Below, piece after piece: positions 8,715-16,674 of a stretch of 38,747 bases of DNA. The translations under genes and the position numbers were made by a program. The notes under the pieces are model-generated. The model saw only the letters and a list, made by a program, of their open reading frames with translations. It made no database searches and was not told the origin of the DNA. The DNA comes from Desulfobacca sp. (GTDB taxonomy: Bacteria; Desulfobacterota; Desulfobaccia; Desulfobaccales; Desulfobaccaceae): assembly GCA_028695935.1 (NCBI GenBank), contig JAQVHY010000013.1, forward strand, positions 1 through 38,747, written 5' to 3'. Positions within the stretch are counted from its first letter, which is position 1; the number at the start of each line of letters is the position of its first letter.

Positions 8715-10562
8715 TTAATGGTCACAAGGCAAAATTACCGTAAAGGTACTCCCCTGGCCGACAGTGCTCTCCACGGTGATGGTGCCCTGGTGATCTTCGA
8801 CGATTTTGTTGATCACTGATAAGCCTAAGCCGGTCCCCGCCTTTTTAGTAGTAAAAAATGGATCGAAGATATCCCTCAAGATTTCCGGCTGGATACCTTT
8901 GCCATCATCCTGCACCGCAAGGTGGAGGTTCTCATCTTGGAACCAGGTGGAAACCAGGACATGACCTTGCCCTTCGGTGGCTTCGATGGCATTTTTGATC
9001 AGGTTGATTAATACCTGTTTGATCTGATTCGCATCCAAGCGAGCCGGCGGCAGGTCTGGCTTCAGAGAGGTCTTCAGCTCCACCCCGGAGTCGTGGGCCG
9101 CCTCTCGCATCAGCTCTTCAACTTCATGGACAATATCATTAAGGTTGACCGGTTGTCTAGCGGGCGGCTTGGGCCGGGTGAAATCCCGCAAATCGCCTAA
9201 AAAATTCTCCAGTCGGGCTACTTCGTCGCCCATGATTCTGAGCTTTTCGCGATCCTTTTCCTTAAGCTGGGGAGTACGTTCCAACTGGCGAGCAAAGCCA
9301 CCGATTACCATCAGAGGATTTTTGATCTCATGGCTGACATAAGCCGCGGCCTCGCCCACTGCGGCAAAGCGCTCGGAACGCAACAGCCGTTCATGATTCT
9401 GTCGCAGGGCCTCGGTCTTTAGTTCCACTTCCTTGGCCAGGGCCTTGTTCCAGGTGATGACCGTCCCGATCAGCACCCCGCTGATTCCCAAGATCAACAG
9501 GAAAAAAAAACCCGACAGGATACCTTCCTGAGCCTGAAAATTCCTAATCAGACCATAGACCTCTTCCACCGGGGCCACTACCGCCACGCCCCATAGATTA
9601 TGCTCCTGGTCCTCAACCGTAATTACCCCGCGAATCAGTCCCCGGTTAAAACGGATGGGGACATAGGCCACCAACTTTTTGATCCGACCGAGCCGCTCCC
9701 GATGCCAGCCGGACTCATACCAGTCCGTTCCCTCTTCACCCTTGAGCAGTCTAGCCTGGATTTCCTCGAGTCTTTCAAAGGGTAAATCCGGAGCTCGCTG
9801 TTGCCTAACTTGGACGGCATTTTTTCCTAAAAAATCAGGTTCATAATGGGCCAGAAAGGTGTTGTCGCCATCAATGATCCAGGTGTAGCCGGTCTGGCCG
9901 GACTGGACATCTTTGGTGGCTTCACGGCAAATATAATAGGGGTCGAAGATCAATTCAATGGTGCCCGCAAATTGCTTGCCTTGGCCCTGGTGAACTTCCG
10001 AGGAGCCAGCCTGTGGAAAATACAGAGGCGTTAACATGCCCATTACTTTGCGGCCGGCCCGGGGGGAATCAGGCCATGGAAAGCTGGTAGTCAGGTACAG
10101 CTTCCCTTGATACTGGGGATCTTGAGCCCAATTCTGGTATTTAGGGTCTAGTGTACGGGTCTGGACCGGTTGGTAATGCGAGTCTTGGCCATAAAAGTAC
10201 TCCAATTGGCCGTTAGCGTCGTATTTCCGCACTTCAATGATGCCAAAAGTTTGCAAATGGGTGAAATGCTGCTGCAGATAGGCCCGGAGCACTCCCAAGG
10301 AGCGCAATTCCGTCTCATAAAAGTGGGCATAACTGAGCAGTTCGGTTTCCAGGTAATCAAAATAGAATTCAATACTATCAGCGATTTTCCGGGCCAGGGT
10401 CAGTTGCTGTTGATTAAATTGCTCGGTGACCAGGTTTTCCACCCGCTGTCGGATCCGCTGTCCGAGAAAGAAAAAGGAAGAGGAGATCACCAGCGCGGTA
10501 ATGATAATGCTCAGGATAAGAGTGCGGATGCGGATCTGACTTAAGCGGAATAACGGAGTCAT
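8715..10562 (-). CDS. Cache-type sensor histidine kinase
   Basis: Second sensor kinase of the operon, 615 residues. One helix near residues 12-32 and another near 350-370 (GFFFLLILGISGVLIGTVITW) bracket a ~310-residue periplasmic domain. That domain contains Cache-like features, including SGQTGYTWIIDGDNTFLAHYEPDFLG (residues split here by position, about 225-250). The cytoplasmic part has no obvious HAMP or PAS. It runs through a short coiled segment into HisKA (SHEIKNPLMVIGGFARQLE) and HATPase_c (NLIKNAIEATEGQG, DDGKGI, GTGLGLSVI). Double-Cache domains usually bind small organic ligands (amino acids, carboxylates), so this is the likelier ligand sensor of the pair. It is the first gene of the operon and has a good upstream promoter, though the ribosome site is weak. 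Confidence 0.93.
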   Translation of the reverse strand: MTPLFRLSQIRIRTLILSIIITALVISSSFFFLGQRIRQRVENLVTEQFNQQQLTLARKIADSIEFYFDYLETELLSYAHFYETELRSLGVLRAYLQQHFTHLQTFGIIEVRKYDANGQLEYFYGQDSHYQPVQTRTLDPKYQNWAQDPQYQGKLYLTTSFPWPDSPRAGRKVMGMLTPLYFPQAGSSEVHQGQGKQFAGTIELIFDPYYICREATKDVQSGQTGYTWIIDGDNTFLAHYEPDFLGKNAVQVRQQRAPDLPFERLEEIQARLLKGEEGTDWYESGWHRERLGRIKKLVAYVPIRFNRGLIRGVITVEDQEHNLWGVAVVAPVEEVYGLIRNFQAQEGILSGFFFLLILGISGVLIGTVITWNKALAKEVELKTEALRQNHERLLRSERFAAVGEAAAYVSHEIKNPLMVIGGFARQLERTPQLKEKDREKLRIMGDEVARLENFLGDLRDFTRPKPPARQPVNLNDIVHEVEELMREAAHDSGVELKTSLKPDLPPARLDANQIKQVLINLIKNAIEATEGQGHVLVSTWFQDENLHLAVQDDGKGIQPEILRDIFDPFFTTKKAGTGLGLSVINKIVEDHQGTITVESTVGQGSTFTVILPCDH

Positions 10563-10603
10563 CTTGATAGGCCTGTCTTGGTCTTGAAAGTATTTTTAAC
10601 GAT

Positions 10604-10632
10604 ATCTTACCATTACCCTTATTTTAGTGCAA
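10604..10632 (-). promoter_or_regulatory. Sigma-70-type promoter for the two-kinase/NtrC operon
   Basis: On the minus strand TTGCAC (10632-10627) and TAAGAT (10609-10604) are separated by exactly 17 bases, about 40 bases upstream of the first kinase ATG at 10562. Spacing and hexamers fit a housekeeping promoter. No sigma-54 element is visible, so the operon does not appear to be directly autoactivated. Confidence 0.55.
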
Positions 10633-11032
10633 GCCGATCGCTGATTTATCTCAATCCGGGAGGTCAATTATTAATATTTATACTCCAAAACTACCGGTGA
10701 TTCTTGATTAGCCTGACAGACTAATGGTCAGGAGGTAAAAATCCAAACAACCCGAAGAAGCACCTTGGCGGATGACTGACCCAAAAGATGATTTACTAAA
10801 ATAATTAGCAACTTAAAACCAATTAATTTGATAGTGATTATATATGGTTAGAGATTACCCGCTTTCAGGTGGTCTCAACCATGACCGACATTAAGCCCCA
10901 AGAGGGATTCACCTGTTTACCGGCGTCGATCAGGATCTTGATCAAGGCCCTGACCGATGTCTGGCGTCATCGCCATCAACCGGGCTGCTGCTGGTTGATC
11001 ATTATGCAGATGGTCACCTCAAGGGCCAAAAC
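10633..11032. other. Gene-free stretch upstream of the IS remnants
   Basis: No intact gene can be supported here. The plus strand has a short frame (10869-11051) with no recognisable domain. A frame entering from 10987 reads into the IstB remnant but shows no IstB similarity before position 11033. The AT-rich part (10660-10860) resembles ordinary spacer DNA. The stretch is probably decayed insertion-sequence flank. Confidence 0.4.
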
Positions 11033-11134
11033 TTTGGCGAGCCTACTCTGACGGCGGCCCGGTTGGATCGCCTGACCCACAAGGCCTACATCATTACCTG
11101 AAATTGGGAGAGTTACCGGCTCAGAGAAAAGTTG
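11033..11134 (+). pseudogene. IS21-family IstB ATPase, C-terminal remnant
   Basis: The plus-strand frame from 11033 reads FGEPTLTAARLDRLTHKAYIIT, then a TGA stop at 11099-11101, then NWESYRLREKL. IstB helper ATPases of IS21 elements end in a closely similar way ('FGD..L..ALLDRLTH..HI...NGESYRLR..'). The in-frame stop falls where family members have the residue before N-G-E-S-Y. Only about the last 35 residues survive; no Walker motifs and no IstA integrase are seen nearby. This is a dead fragment, marking an old insertion. Confidence 0.6.
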
Positions 11135-11200
11135 CAAGGCAAAGTTATTGCCTCTGGCCAGGGAGTGCAAGTCCGACAGAAGACCGTCCGACCAAATTTA

Positions 11201-11220
11201 TGTGGGGGCGTGGCCCCACA
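11201..11220. repeat. Perfect 7-bp-stem GC hairpin between the two IS remnants
   Basis: TGTGGGG (11201-11207) and CCCCACA (11214-11220) form a perfect stem around a 6-base loop, followed by more C-rich sequence. It sits at the junction between the IstB and IS630 remnants. It has no U-tract, so it is more likely an IS-end or REP-like palindrome than a terminator. Confidence 0.45.
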
Positions 11221-11272
11221 CCCCCGGAGTTCAATGCTTTGCAGGCCACCAGAGAGATAGGAAAGGAAATGG

Positions 11273-11448
11273 CCGGGGAACCATTTCCGCCAGCCATGCC
11301 GTTTCAGTAACCTATATACCGTGGTTTTATGAACTTGATGGCTTACCCGTCTTTCCAGCGTTGCCTTGATCTCGGCGACCCTTGCCACCTGACCGGTAAG
11401 AGCTTGCCGCCGGAAGGATTCCGGCACGCCATCCCTCTTCCCAACTTA
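11273..11448 (-). pseudogene. IS630-family transposase, N-terminal winged-helix remnant
   Basis: Read on the minus strand from just after a TAA, the frame gives VGKRDGVPESFRRQ, then a segment with A-E-I-K-A-T-L-E-R-R-V and HKTTVYRLLKRHGWRKW. This is the second helix-turn-helix and wing of IS630-type transposases ('..I...LE.R.GH.VH.TTVYRLL.RHGWRK..PRP'). After WFPG the similarity ends. The frame continues to 11113 without any DDE-domain sequence, so the catalytic half is missing. Frame start and end are both damaged; it cannot encode an active transposase. Confidence 0.65.
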
Positions 11449-11558
11449 AATGGCCTGTATTTGCTAATTTTGCCCATGACCGCCCCCTTTAATATTTGGG
11501 GTAGCGTTGTAATGGCTCGTTCTTTAAATAGCCTGACAAATCAACCAAAAATGCCTTA

Positions 11559-11831
11559 TCAAGGCCGGGCGCGGGTGCGGATCTTGAAAAAGATAGCGGT
11601 CCCGGAGCAGGCCATACCTAGCAGTCCTAATCCCAGCAAGGTCCGATACCATTTTGCCATATCACCGCCTCCGCGGTGGATTGCCGCCATCAACATATGC
11701 ATTTCGACCCCGGTATGAAAAAGCAGTCCTTCAAAGCTTAGCCATAAACCGCTGCTGGCCTGGAGGATAATCAACAGAGCCAGAATTATTCCCATGGTGC
11801 GATGCCATTTACGCAGCTCGGCTTCTTGCAC
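11559..11831 (-). CDS. Small two-helix membrane protein, PepSY-associated TM-like
   Basis: A 90-residue protein with a GTG start at 11831 and AAGGAG 6 bases ahead of it. Helix 1 is about residues 12-34 (IILALLIILQASSGLWLSF) and follows the pair R-K-W-H-R. Helix 2 is about 63-84 (LLGLGLLGMACSGTAIFF). The loop between them carries four possible metal or haem ligands (H39, H45, H52 and nearby Met). The W-H-R...G-L-W-L pattern recalls PepSY-associated transmembrane proteins and small cytochrome-b-like helices, but no PepSY domain is present. It stands alone between IS debris and the YeiH-like gene. The function is not known; haem or iron involvement is a guess. Confidence 0.6.
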   Translation of the reverse strand: MQEAELRKWHRTMGIILALLIILQASSGLWLSFEGLLFHTGVEMHMLMAAIHRGGGDMAKWYRTLLGLGLLGMACSGTAIFFKIRTRARP

Positions 11832-12059
11832 GTATTTCTCCTTTACTAAAGGGCCTATTGCAAAATTACTGACTTCATTAAGCCCCAGTCTTTAGTCAGA
11901 GCGGCACCGCTTGGAAACCTGTGGCACCGGAGTTTTTTAGCAATTTGATCACAATTCCGCCTTAATGAGACTTTGTCTAGCGGCTTTATGAGAAAATTAT
12001 TCTTTAGTACATCAGATTGATTAAATTCGGGTACCCCCCCCATCCGGCCTCGGCCCCGA
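11832..12059 (-). other. Spacer between the YeiH-like gene and the small membrane protein
   Basis: No gene is supported in these 228 bases. The sequence GGGCCTATTGCAAAATT at 11850-11866 resembles the end of some IS4/IS5-type elements, and a 62-codon minus frame (11855-12043) has no recognisable domain. The stretch may be a decayed insertion. No clear promoter for the downstream small gene was found. Confidence 0.25.
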
Positions 12060-13421
12060 TTAATACATATACTCCATGACCCTCATCCAGTAGCTCTTAA
12101 AGACCACCGCGGACAGGAAATAGCCCAGCGGCACATTGATGGCCACCCCGATGGTAAAGGCCCACATCGGCGCCCAGCCGAACTGGGTCAGCTCTTTAAA
12201 TCGGGTCGTATAACCGATGCTTAGAAAGCAGAACAGGAAGGTCCAGGTGCGCAGGGTTTTGATCGGCTTGATCACCATGGGGCTGATTGAGTCAGAATAA
12301 AGCTCGGCCCCGTAAGAGACGCCGATAACGAACATGATCAATGATGCAATAAAAAAGCCGATAACGAATTTCGGAAACCGCTGCCAGATTTCCCCGACTC
12401 CGATCTGGGCCGCGCCGACTTCGCGCTTTTCCCAATAAACCACAGAAATGATAGCCAGGGCCAAGGAGTAGATGCCAATGAAGATATCCCGGCCAATGAC
12501 CTTCATCAGGGTGAAGGAGCGAATGGCGGCCTCATGACCGATAGCCACCGCGGCGGCAAAGCCGGCCGCATCAGCAAATTCCGAGGTGCCGATCCAGGCC
12601 CCGGACACCCCCGGATGCAATGCCAAGGCCCGACAAAGAATGGGCAGGACGTAAATCATCACTAAGGCCCACAGAGCCACCAAAGAGATCCCTACCGACA
12701 TATAGTCTTTATGGGCCCGCACCGCCCCGCCGACGGCAATGGTCGCGGACACCCCGCAGACCGAGGCCCCGGCCCCCAGACAGGCTCCGAAATGGGGTTC
12801 CAGTTTGAAAAGGCGGGTGGCGGCCAGATAAACGGTCATAAAGGTGGTTACCGCCACTATGGTGGCCTGTAAGATGGCAATCCCGCCCGAGTAGATAATC
12901 AGGGTAAACGGCAGGGTAGCGCCCAACAGGATGATGCCGGTTTTGATGTAGTATTCCACCCGAAAGGCGGCCTCCATCCAGCGGGGGAATAATCCCAGGT
13001 TGCCTAAAATTAACCCGACGGCCAGGGCCACCAAGGGCGCCTCCAGGTTGTTTTCCTTAAAAAACTTGGAGTTGGAGACCACATAGATGATCAGACACAT
13101 AATATAGAGCAGAGTAAAGCCCCGGACATAATCGATGATATCCACCTTCATGATCCCGCAGCTCATGGTAAAGATGACCAGCCAGATAATAAAATTGATC
13201 ACATACCAGGGCCACCGGGCCGCGAAGTCGGCGCCCACCTGGCCGAGCGAGGTCCAATTGCTAGGGGGCGAAACCGCGGCCAACTTGATGCTGGCCCCGC
13301 CCCAATAGAACAGTAGAGCAATGGCAATCAGTCCCAACGCCAGGTAAATAGCCCAGTAATCTTCTTTCAGAAGCCAGATCGGCAGCTCTCTGTCCACCCG
13401 GCCCTCATTTTCTACCGCCAT
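12060..13421 (-). CDS. YeiH/UPF0324-family putative sulfate/anion exporter
   Basis: Integral membrane protein of 453 residues. The core (about 125-440) has the family landmarks: APLVALAVGLILGN, then YYIKTGIILLGATLPF, the Cys-rich ACLGAGASVCGVSATIAVGGAVRA re-entrant region (cut here by description at residues ~215-238) and a later SEFADAAGFAAAVAIG segment. The family is annotated as putative sulfate exporters, but substrates are poorly proven. Compared with the ~340-residue YeiH proteins, this one has about 110 extra N-terminal residues with three added helices, a form I associate with anaerobic sulfur-metabolising bacteria. The ATG has GGAGG 7 bases upstream. It has its own promoter and is not part of the nuo operon, from which a terminator separates it. 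Confidence 0.85.
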   Translation of the reverse strand: MAVENEGRVDRELPIWLLKEDYWAIYLALGLIAIALLFYWGGASIKLAAVSPPSNWTSLGQVGADFAARWPWYVINFIIWLVIFTMSCGIMKVDIIDYVRGFTLLYIMCLIIYVVSNSKFFKENNLEAPLVALAVGLILGNLGLFPRWMEAAFRVEYYIKTGIILLGATLPFTLIIYSGGIAILQATIVAVTTFMTVYLAATRLFKLEPHFGACLGAGASVCGVSATIAVGGAVRAHKDYMSVGISLVALWALVMIYVLPILCRALALHPGVSGAWIGTSEFADAAGFAAAVAIGHEAAIRSFTLMKVIGRDIFIGIYSLALAIISVVYWEKREVGAAQIGVGEIWQRFPKFVIGFFIASLIMFVIGVSYGAELYSDSISPMVIKPIKTLRTWTFLFCFLSIGYTTRFKELTQFGWAPMWAFTIGVAINVPLGYFLSAVVFKSYWMRVMEYMY

Positions 13422-13454
13422 TGACCTACCCTCCCCTAAACCATGCTTTTGGTC

Positions 13455-13468
13455 AATTTTTAAAAATT
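13455..13468. promoter_or_regulatory. 14-bp perfect AT palindrome before the YeiH-like gene
   Basis: AATTTTTAAAAATT is a perfect palindrome lying between the predicted promoter (13499-13528) and the YeiH-like start codon (13421), inside the 5' leader. It could be an operator or simply AT-rich leader DNA. Confidence 0.3.
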
Positions 13469-13498
13469 TGGATATCTATCTGTGTTTTCATCCGGTAA

Positions 13499-13528
13499 TA
13501 TATAAGACCCAGTAAAATTTTTTGTCAA
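13499..13528 (-). promoter_or_regulatory. Promoter of the YeiH-like transporter
   Basis: On the minus strand a perfect TTGACA (13528-13523) is followed after 18 bases by TATATA (13504-13499; a 17-base spacing gives TTATAT). It lies about 78 bases upstream of the ATG. Confidence 0.6.
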
Positions 13529-13569
13529 GCAAATCAGCTCTCCCCTGAAATTTGACCAAATTTTAACCA

Positions 13570-13605
13570 AAACAGGCCCTGAAGGTTTCCCTCCAGGGCC
13601 TGTTT
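13570..13605 (-). terminator. Terminator of the nuo operon (bidirectional shape)
   Basis: AAACAGGCCCTG (13570-13581) pairs perfectly with CAGGGCCTGTTT (13594-13605) around a 12-base loop. T-rich tracts follow on both strands (TGTTTTATTT on plus, GTTTTGGTTAAAATTT on minus). It lies 63 bases past the nuoN stop and just upstream of the YeiH-like promoter. A second, weaker 7-bp hairpin (13620-13626 with 13639-13645) lies between nuoN and this terminator. Confidence 0.85.
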
Positions 13606-13668
13606 TATTTCTCCGGAGAGAGGAGAAGGTTGGTGATCTCTCCTCAGCTCGATATTGTCAGCGTTTAA

Positions 13669-15126
13669 TTATAAACCAACAAAAATCTTGACGCTATTCA
13701 GAGCCAGCTCATAAAGTGGTCCAGGGAATACCCCGATCGCCAACACCCCGGCCGCGGTTACCAAGACGGCTGAAGAGATAGCCGGGGTCATAGTCACTGG
13801 ACCCAGGTCAGCTTCGGCCGGGCGCATATACATCAGCACGGTAATCCGTAAATAGTAAAAAACCGAGATCAAACTATTCATCACGCCGATGATCGCCAGC
13901 CAGATATAGCCCGCTTCCACTGCCGCGGAAAATACGTAAAATTTGCCCACAAAGCCAGCCGTAGGAGGGATACCCGCCAGGGCAAACATAAAGACGCTCA
14001 TGGCTGCGGCCAAGGCCGGGTACTGAAATCCTAAGCCACAGTAGTCATAAATATTTATATAATCGTCTTTTTTTCGAGCTACCAAGATGACGATGGCAAA
14101 GGCCCCCAGATTCATCAGGGTATAAGCCACCAGATAATACAGGAAGCTGATGGCACCCAACTGGTTAGCGGCTACCAGCGCTACCAGCAGGTATCCGGCA
14201 TGTGCAATGGATGAATAGGCCAACATGCGTTTAATGTTGGTTTGGGCTATAGCTACCACATTCCCCAGGGTCATGGTGGCAACGGCCAACCCCCACAACA
14301 ACATGTTCCATTCCATCTTGATCTCGGGGAACACCAGGAAAAAGATGCGCACCAGGGCGGCAAAGGCGGCAGCTTTAGTGCCCACCGACATAAAGGCGGT
14401 TACTGAGGTAGGCGCCCCTTCATAGACATCCGGGGTCCACATGTGGAAGGGGACCGAAGAAACCTTAAAACCGAAGCCGACGATCAACAGCCCCATACCA
14501 AACAGCAGCAGGGGATTAGTGCCCACCCCGGCCTTGATAGCCTGGGCCAAATCATCCAGAAACAGACTGCCGGTCGCCCCATAGAGCATGGCCATGCCAA
14601 ACAGTAAGAAAGCCGAAGAGAAGGCCCCCAGAATTAGGTACTTGAGCGCGGCTTCGTTGGATTTGACGTCTTCCCGGAATAGCCCGGCCAGGATGTAGAT
14701 GGCGATGGATAAAATTTCCAAACCCAGGAAAATCAAAATCAGATGACCGCCGGCCGCCATGAGCATCATGCCGATAGTCGCAAAGATCAGCAGGGTATAA
14801 TACTCTTCCAGGTTGCGGTGATAATCTTCCAGATACTTGATAGAAATCAGGATGGTCAAGCCCGTGGCCAAGAGGAATATTAGGTAAAAGAAGAAAGCAA
14901 AATTATCGACGTAGATCATCCGGGCAAAATCTGTGCCACTTCGGTTCCACAGCATTGTGGTCTGGACCGCGGCAATTACCAGGGCGATCAGACTGAGGTA
15001 GGGAAAGTAACCTTTTTTGCCTTTTGGGGTCAGCGCGTCCATCAACAGGAGCAGCAGCCCGGCCACAGTTAAGGTCAGCAGCGGCCCAATATTGCTTAAG
15101 GTAATGCTGGGAATGCTGATGGTCAT
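13669..15126 (-). CDS. nuoN: NADH-quinone oxidoreductase subunit N
   Basis: Antiporter-like membrane subunit of complex I, 485 residues with about 14 hydrophobic helices. Family segments include SNEAALKYLILGAFSSAFLLFGMAMLYG (residues ~150-178), FKVSSVPFHMWTPDVYEGAP with the conserved Lys and the proton-path helix (~222-240), and NIKRMLAYSSIAHAGYLL with the Lys of the second half-channel. It couples quinone reduction to proton transfer together with NuoL and NuoM. Its ATG overlaps the nuoM stop in an ATGA arrangement, so translation is probably coupled. It is the last gene of the operon, ending before a strong terminator. Confidence 0.97.
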   Translation of the reverse strand: MTISIPSITLSNIGPLLTLTVAGLLLLLMDALTPKGKKGYFPYLSLIALVIAAVQTTMLWNRSGTDFARMIYVDNFAFFFYLIFLLATGLTILISIKYLEDYHRNLEEYYTLLIFATIGMMLMAAGGHLILIFLGLEILSIAIYILAGLFREDVKSNEAALKYLILGAFSSAFLLFGMAMLYGATGSLFLDDLAQAIKAGVGTNPLLLFGMGLLIVGFGFKVSSVPFHMWTPDVYEGAPTSVTAFMSVGTKAAAFAALVRIFFLVFPEIKMEWNMLLWGLAVATMTLGNVVAIAQTNIKRMLAYSSIAHAGYLLVALVAANQLGAISFLYYLVAYTLMNLGAFAIVILVARKKDDYINIYDYCGLGFQYPALAAAMSVFMFALAGIPPTAGFVGKFYVFSAAVEAGYIWLAIIGVMNSLISVFYYLRITVLMYMRPAEADLGPVTMTPAISSAVLVTAAGVLAIGVFPGPLYELALNSVKIFVGL

Positions 15127-16658
15127 CTTATATCCCCCTTAATCACATCAACTAATGCCACTTTTGGTGCTTTAGCCCGTTCCATCTGGGCCACAAAGTT
15201 TGCCGTCGAAGCCTTGGTTTTATCCAGGAAGGTGTTGGGGTAAACCCCGATCCAGACGATAAATAGTATCAATGGGGCTAAATAAGCGATTTCCCGCATG
15301 CTCAGATCCGGCAAGTTGCGGTTTTTCTCATTGGTAACCACCCCGAACATCACCCGTTGGAACATCCACAACATATAACAAGCCGCAAAAATCACTCCTG
15401 AAGCAGCTAAAATCGCGTAAATCTTATTTACCTTAAAAGCTCCCAACAGAATCAGGAATTCACCTACGAAGCCATTAAGTCCTGGAAGCCCGATGGACGA
15501 CAAGGCCACGACCATAAAGATCGCCGCATAGATCGGCATGGGAGTAGAAAGGCCGCCAAACTCGGCGATTAGTCGGGTATGGCGCCGTTCGTAAATGATA
15601 CCGACGATCAAGAACAAGGCCCCGGTAGACAGGCCGTGGTTAATCATCTGAATAATGCCGCCCTGGACGCCGGCCATATTGTAGGTAAACAGACCCAGCA
15701 TCACAAAACCCAAATGGCTCACCGAAGAGAAGGCGATCAGCCGTTTGAGATCTAGCTGCATCATGCACACCAGGGCCCCGTAAATGATCCCGATGATGGC
15801 CAAGACACTGAACAGCGGCACAAAATACCAGGCGGCTTCCGGGAATAATGGCATATTAAAGCGAATAAAACCGTAGGTTCCCATTTTCAGTAAGACCGCG
15901 GCCAGCATCACGCTGCCGACGGTAGGGGCTTCGGTATGGGCGTCCGGCAACCAGGTATGAAACGGGAACATCGGCACTTTGATGGCAAAGGCCAAGGCAA
16001 AGGCCAGGAACATCCAGAACTGCATCTGGAAGGGGATTTGTAGGCCATAGATCTTCAGCAGGTCAAAGGTGTAGACCCCGGTAACCTTGTGATGATAGAA
16101 ATACAACACCAGGATGGCCACTAACATCAGCAGGCTGCCGAACATGGTGAACAGAAAGAACTTGACCGCGGCATAAATCCGCCTAGCCGGCGCGCCCCAG
16201 ACCCCAATCAACAGATACATGGGGATCAGCATGACTTCCCAGAAAATATAGAACAGGAACAGATCCAGGGCACAGAAGACCCCGATCATGCCGGTTTCCA
16301 GGAACAGCAGGCAGATCATGAATTCCTTAACTTTGTCCTGGATGTCTTTCCAGCAGGCCATGACGCAGATGGGGGTCAAAAAGGTCGTCAGCAGTACTAA
16401 TAAGAGCGAAATGCCATCGATACCGATATGATAACTGATGCCATAACTGGGGAACCAGTTAAGGCGCTCCACAAACTGCATGGCCGCGGTATCCGAATTG
16501 AATCGGAACCATATAGGCAAGGAAAAGATAAATTCGAGCACTGCCACCACCAGGGTAGTCCATTTAATCACCCACTGGTTTTCCCGACTCAGCATGGTGA
16601 TCAGCACCACCCCCAGCATGGGGAAGAAGATCAGGATAGATAAAATCGGCAAATTCAT
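15123..16658 (-). CDS. nuoM: NADH-quinone oxidoreductase subunit M
   Basis: Antiporter-like proton-pumping subunit, 511 residues. Landmarks are the conserved Glu in the fifth helix region (FYIFWEVMLIPMYLLIGVWG), AFAIKVPMFPFHTWLPDAHTEAPT with the central Lys and broken-helix motif (about 215-240), and LKRLIAFSSVSHLGFVMLG. The order after nuoL and the overlap with nuoN match complex I operons elsewhere. AAGGAG lies about 7 bases before the ATG. No odd features; helix count and length are normal. Confidence 0.97.
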   Translation of the reverse strand: MNLPILSILIFFPMLGVVLITMLSRENQWVIKWTTLVVAVLEFIFSLPIWFRFNSDTAAMQFVERLNWFPSYGISYHIGIDGISLLLVLLTTFLTPICVMACWKDIQDKVKEFMICLLFLETGMIGVFCALDLFLFYIFWEVMLIPMYLLIGVWGAPARRIYAAVKFFLFTMFGSLLMLVAILVLYFYHHKVTGVYTFDLLKIYGLQIPFQMQFWMFLAFALAFAIKVPMFPFHTWLPDAHTEAPTVGSVMLAAVLLKMGTYGFIRFNMPLFPEAAWYFVPLFSVLAIIGIIYGALVCMMQLDLKRLIAFSSVSHLGFVMLGLFTYNMAGVQGGIIQMINHGLSTGALFLIVGIIYERRHTRLIAEFGGLSTPMPIYAAIFMVVALSSIGLPGLNGFVGEFLILLGAFKVNKIYAILAASGVIFAACYMLWMFQRVMFGVVTNEKNRNLPDLSMREIAYLAPLILFIVWIGVYPNTFLDKTKASTANFVAQMERAKAPKVALVDVIKGDIR

Positions 16659-16674
16659 CAGTCAGCTCCTTCTC

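Noticed and set aside
11201-11220. Intrinsic terminator
   Set aside because: The hairpin is strong but has no T-run on either strand.
11855-12043. 62-codon minus-strand frame
   Set aside because: No ribosome site or domain; probably decayed insertion sequence.
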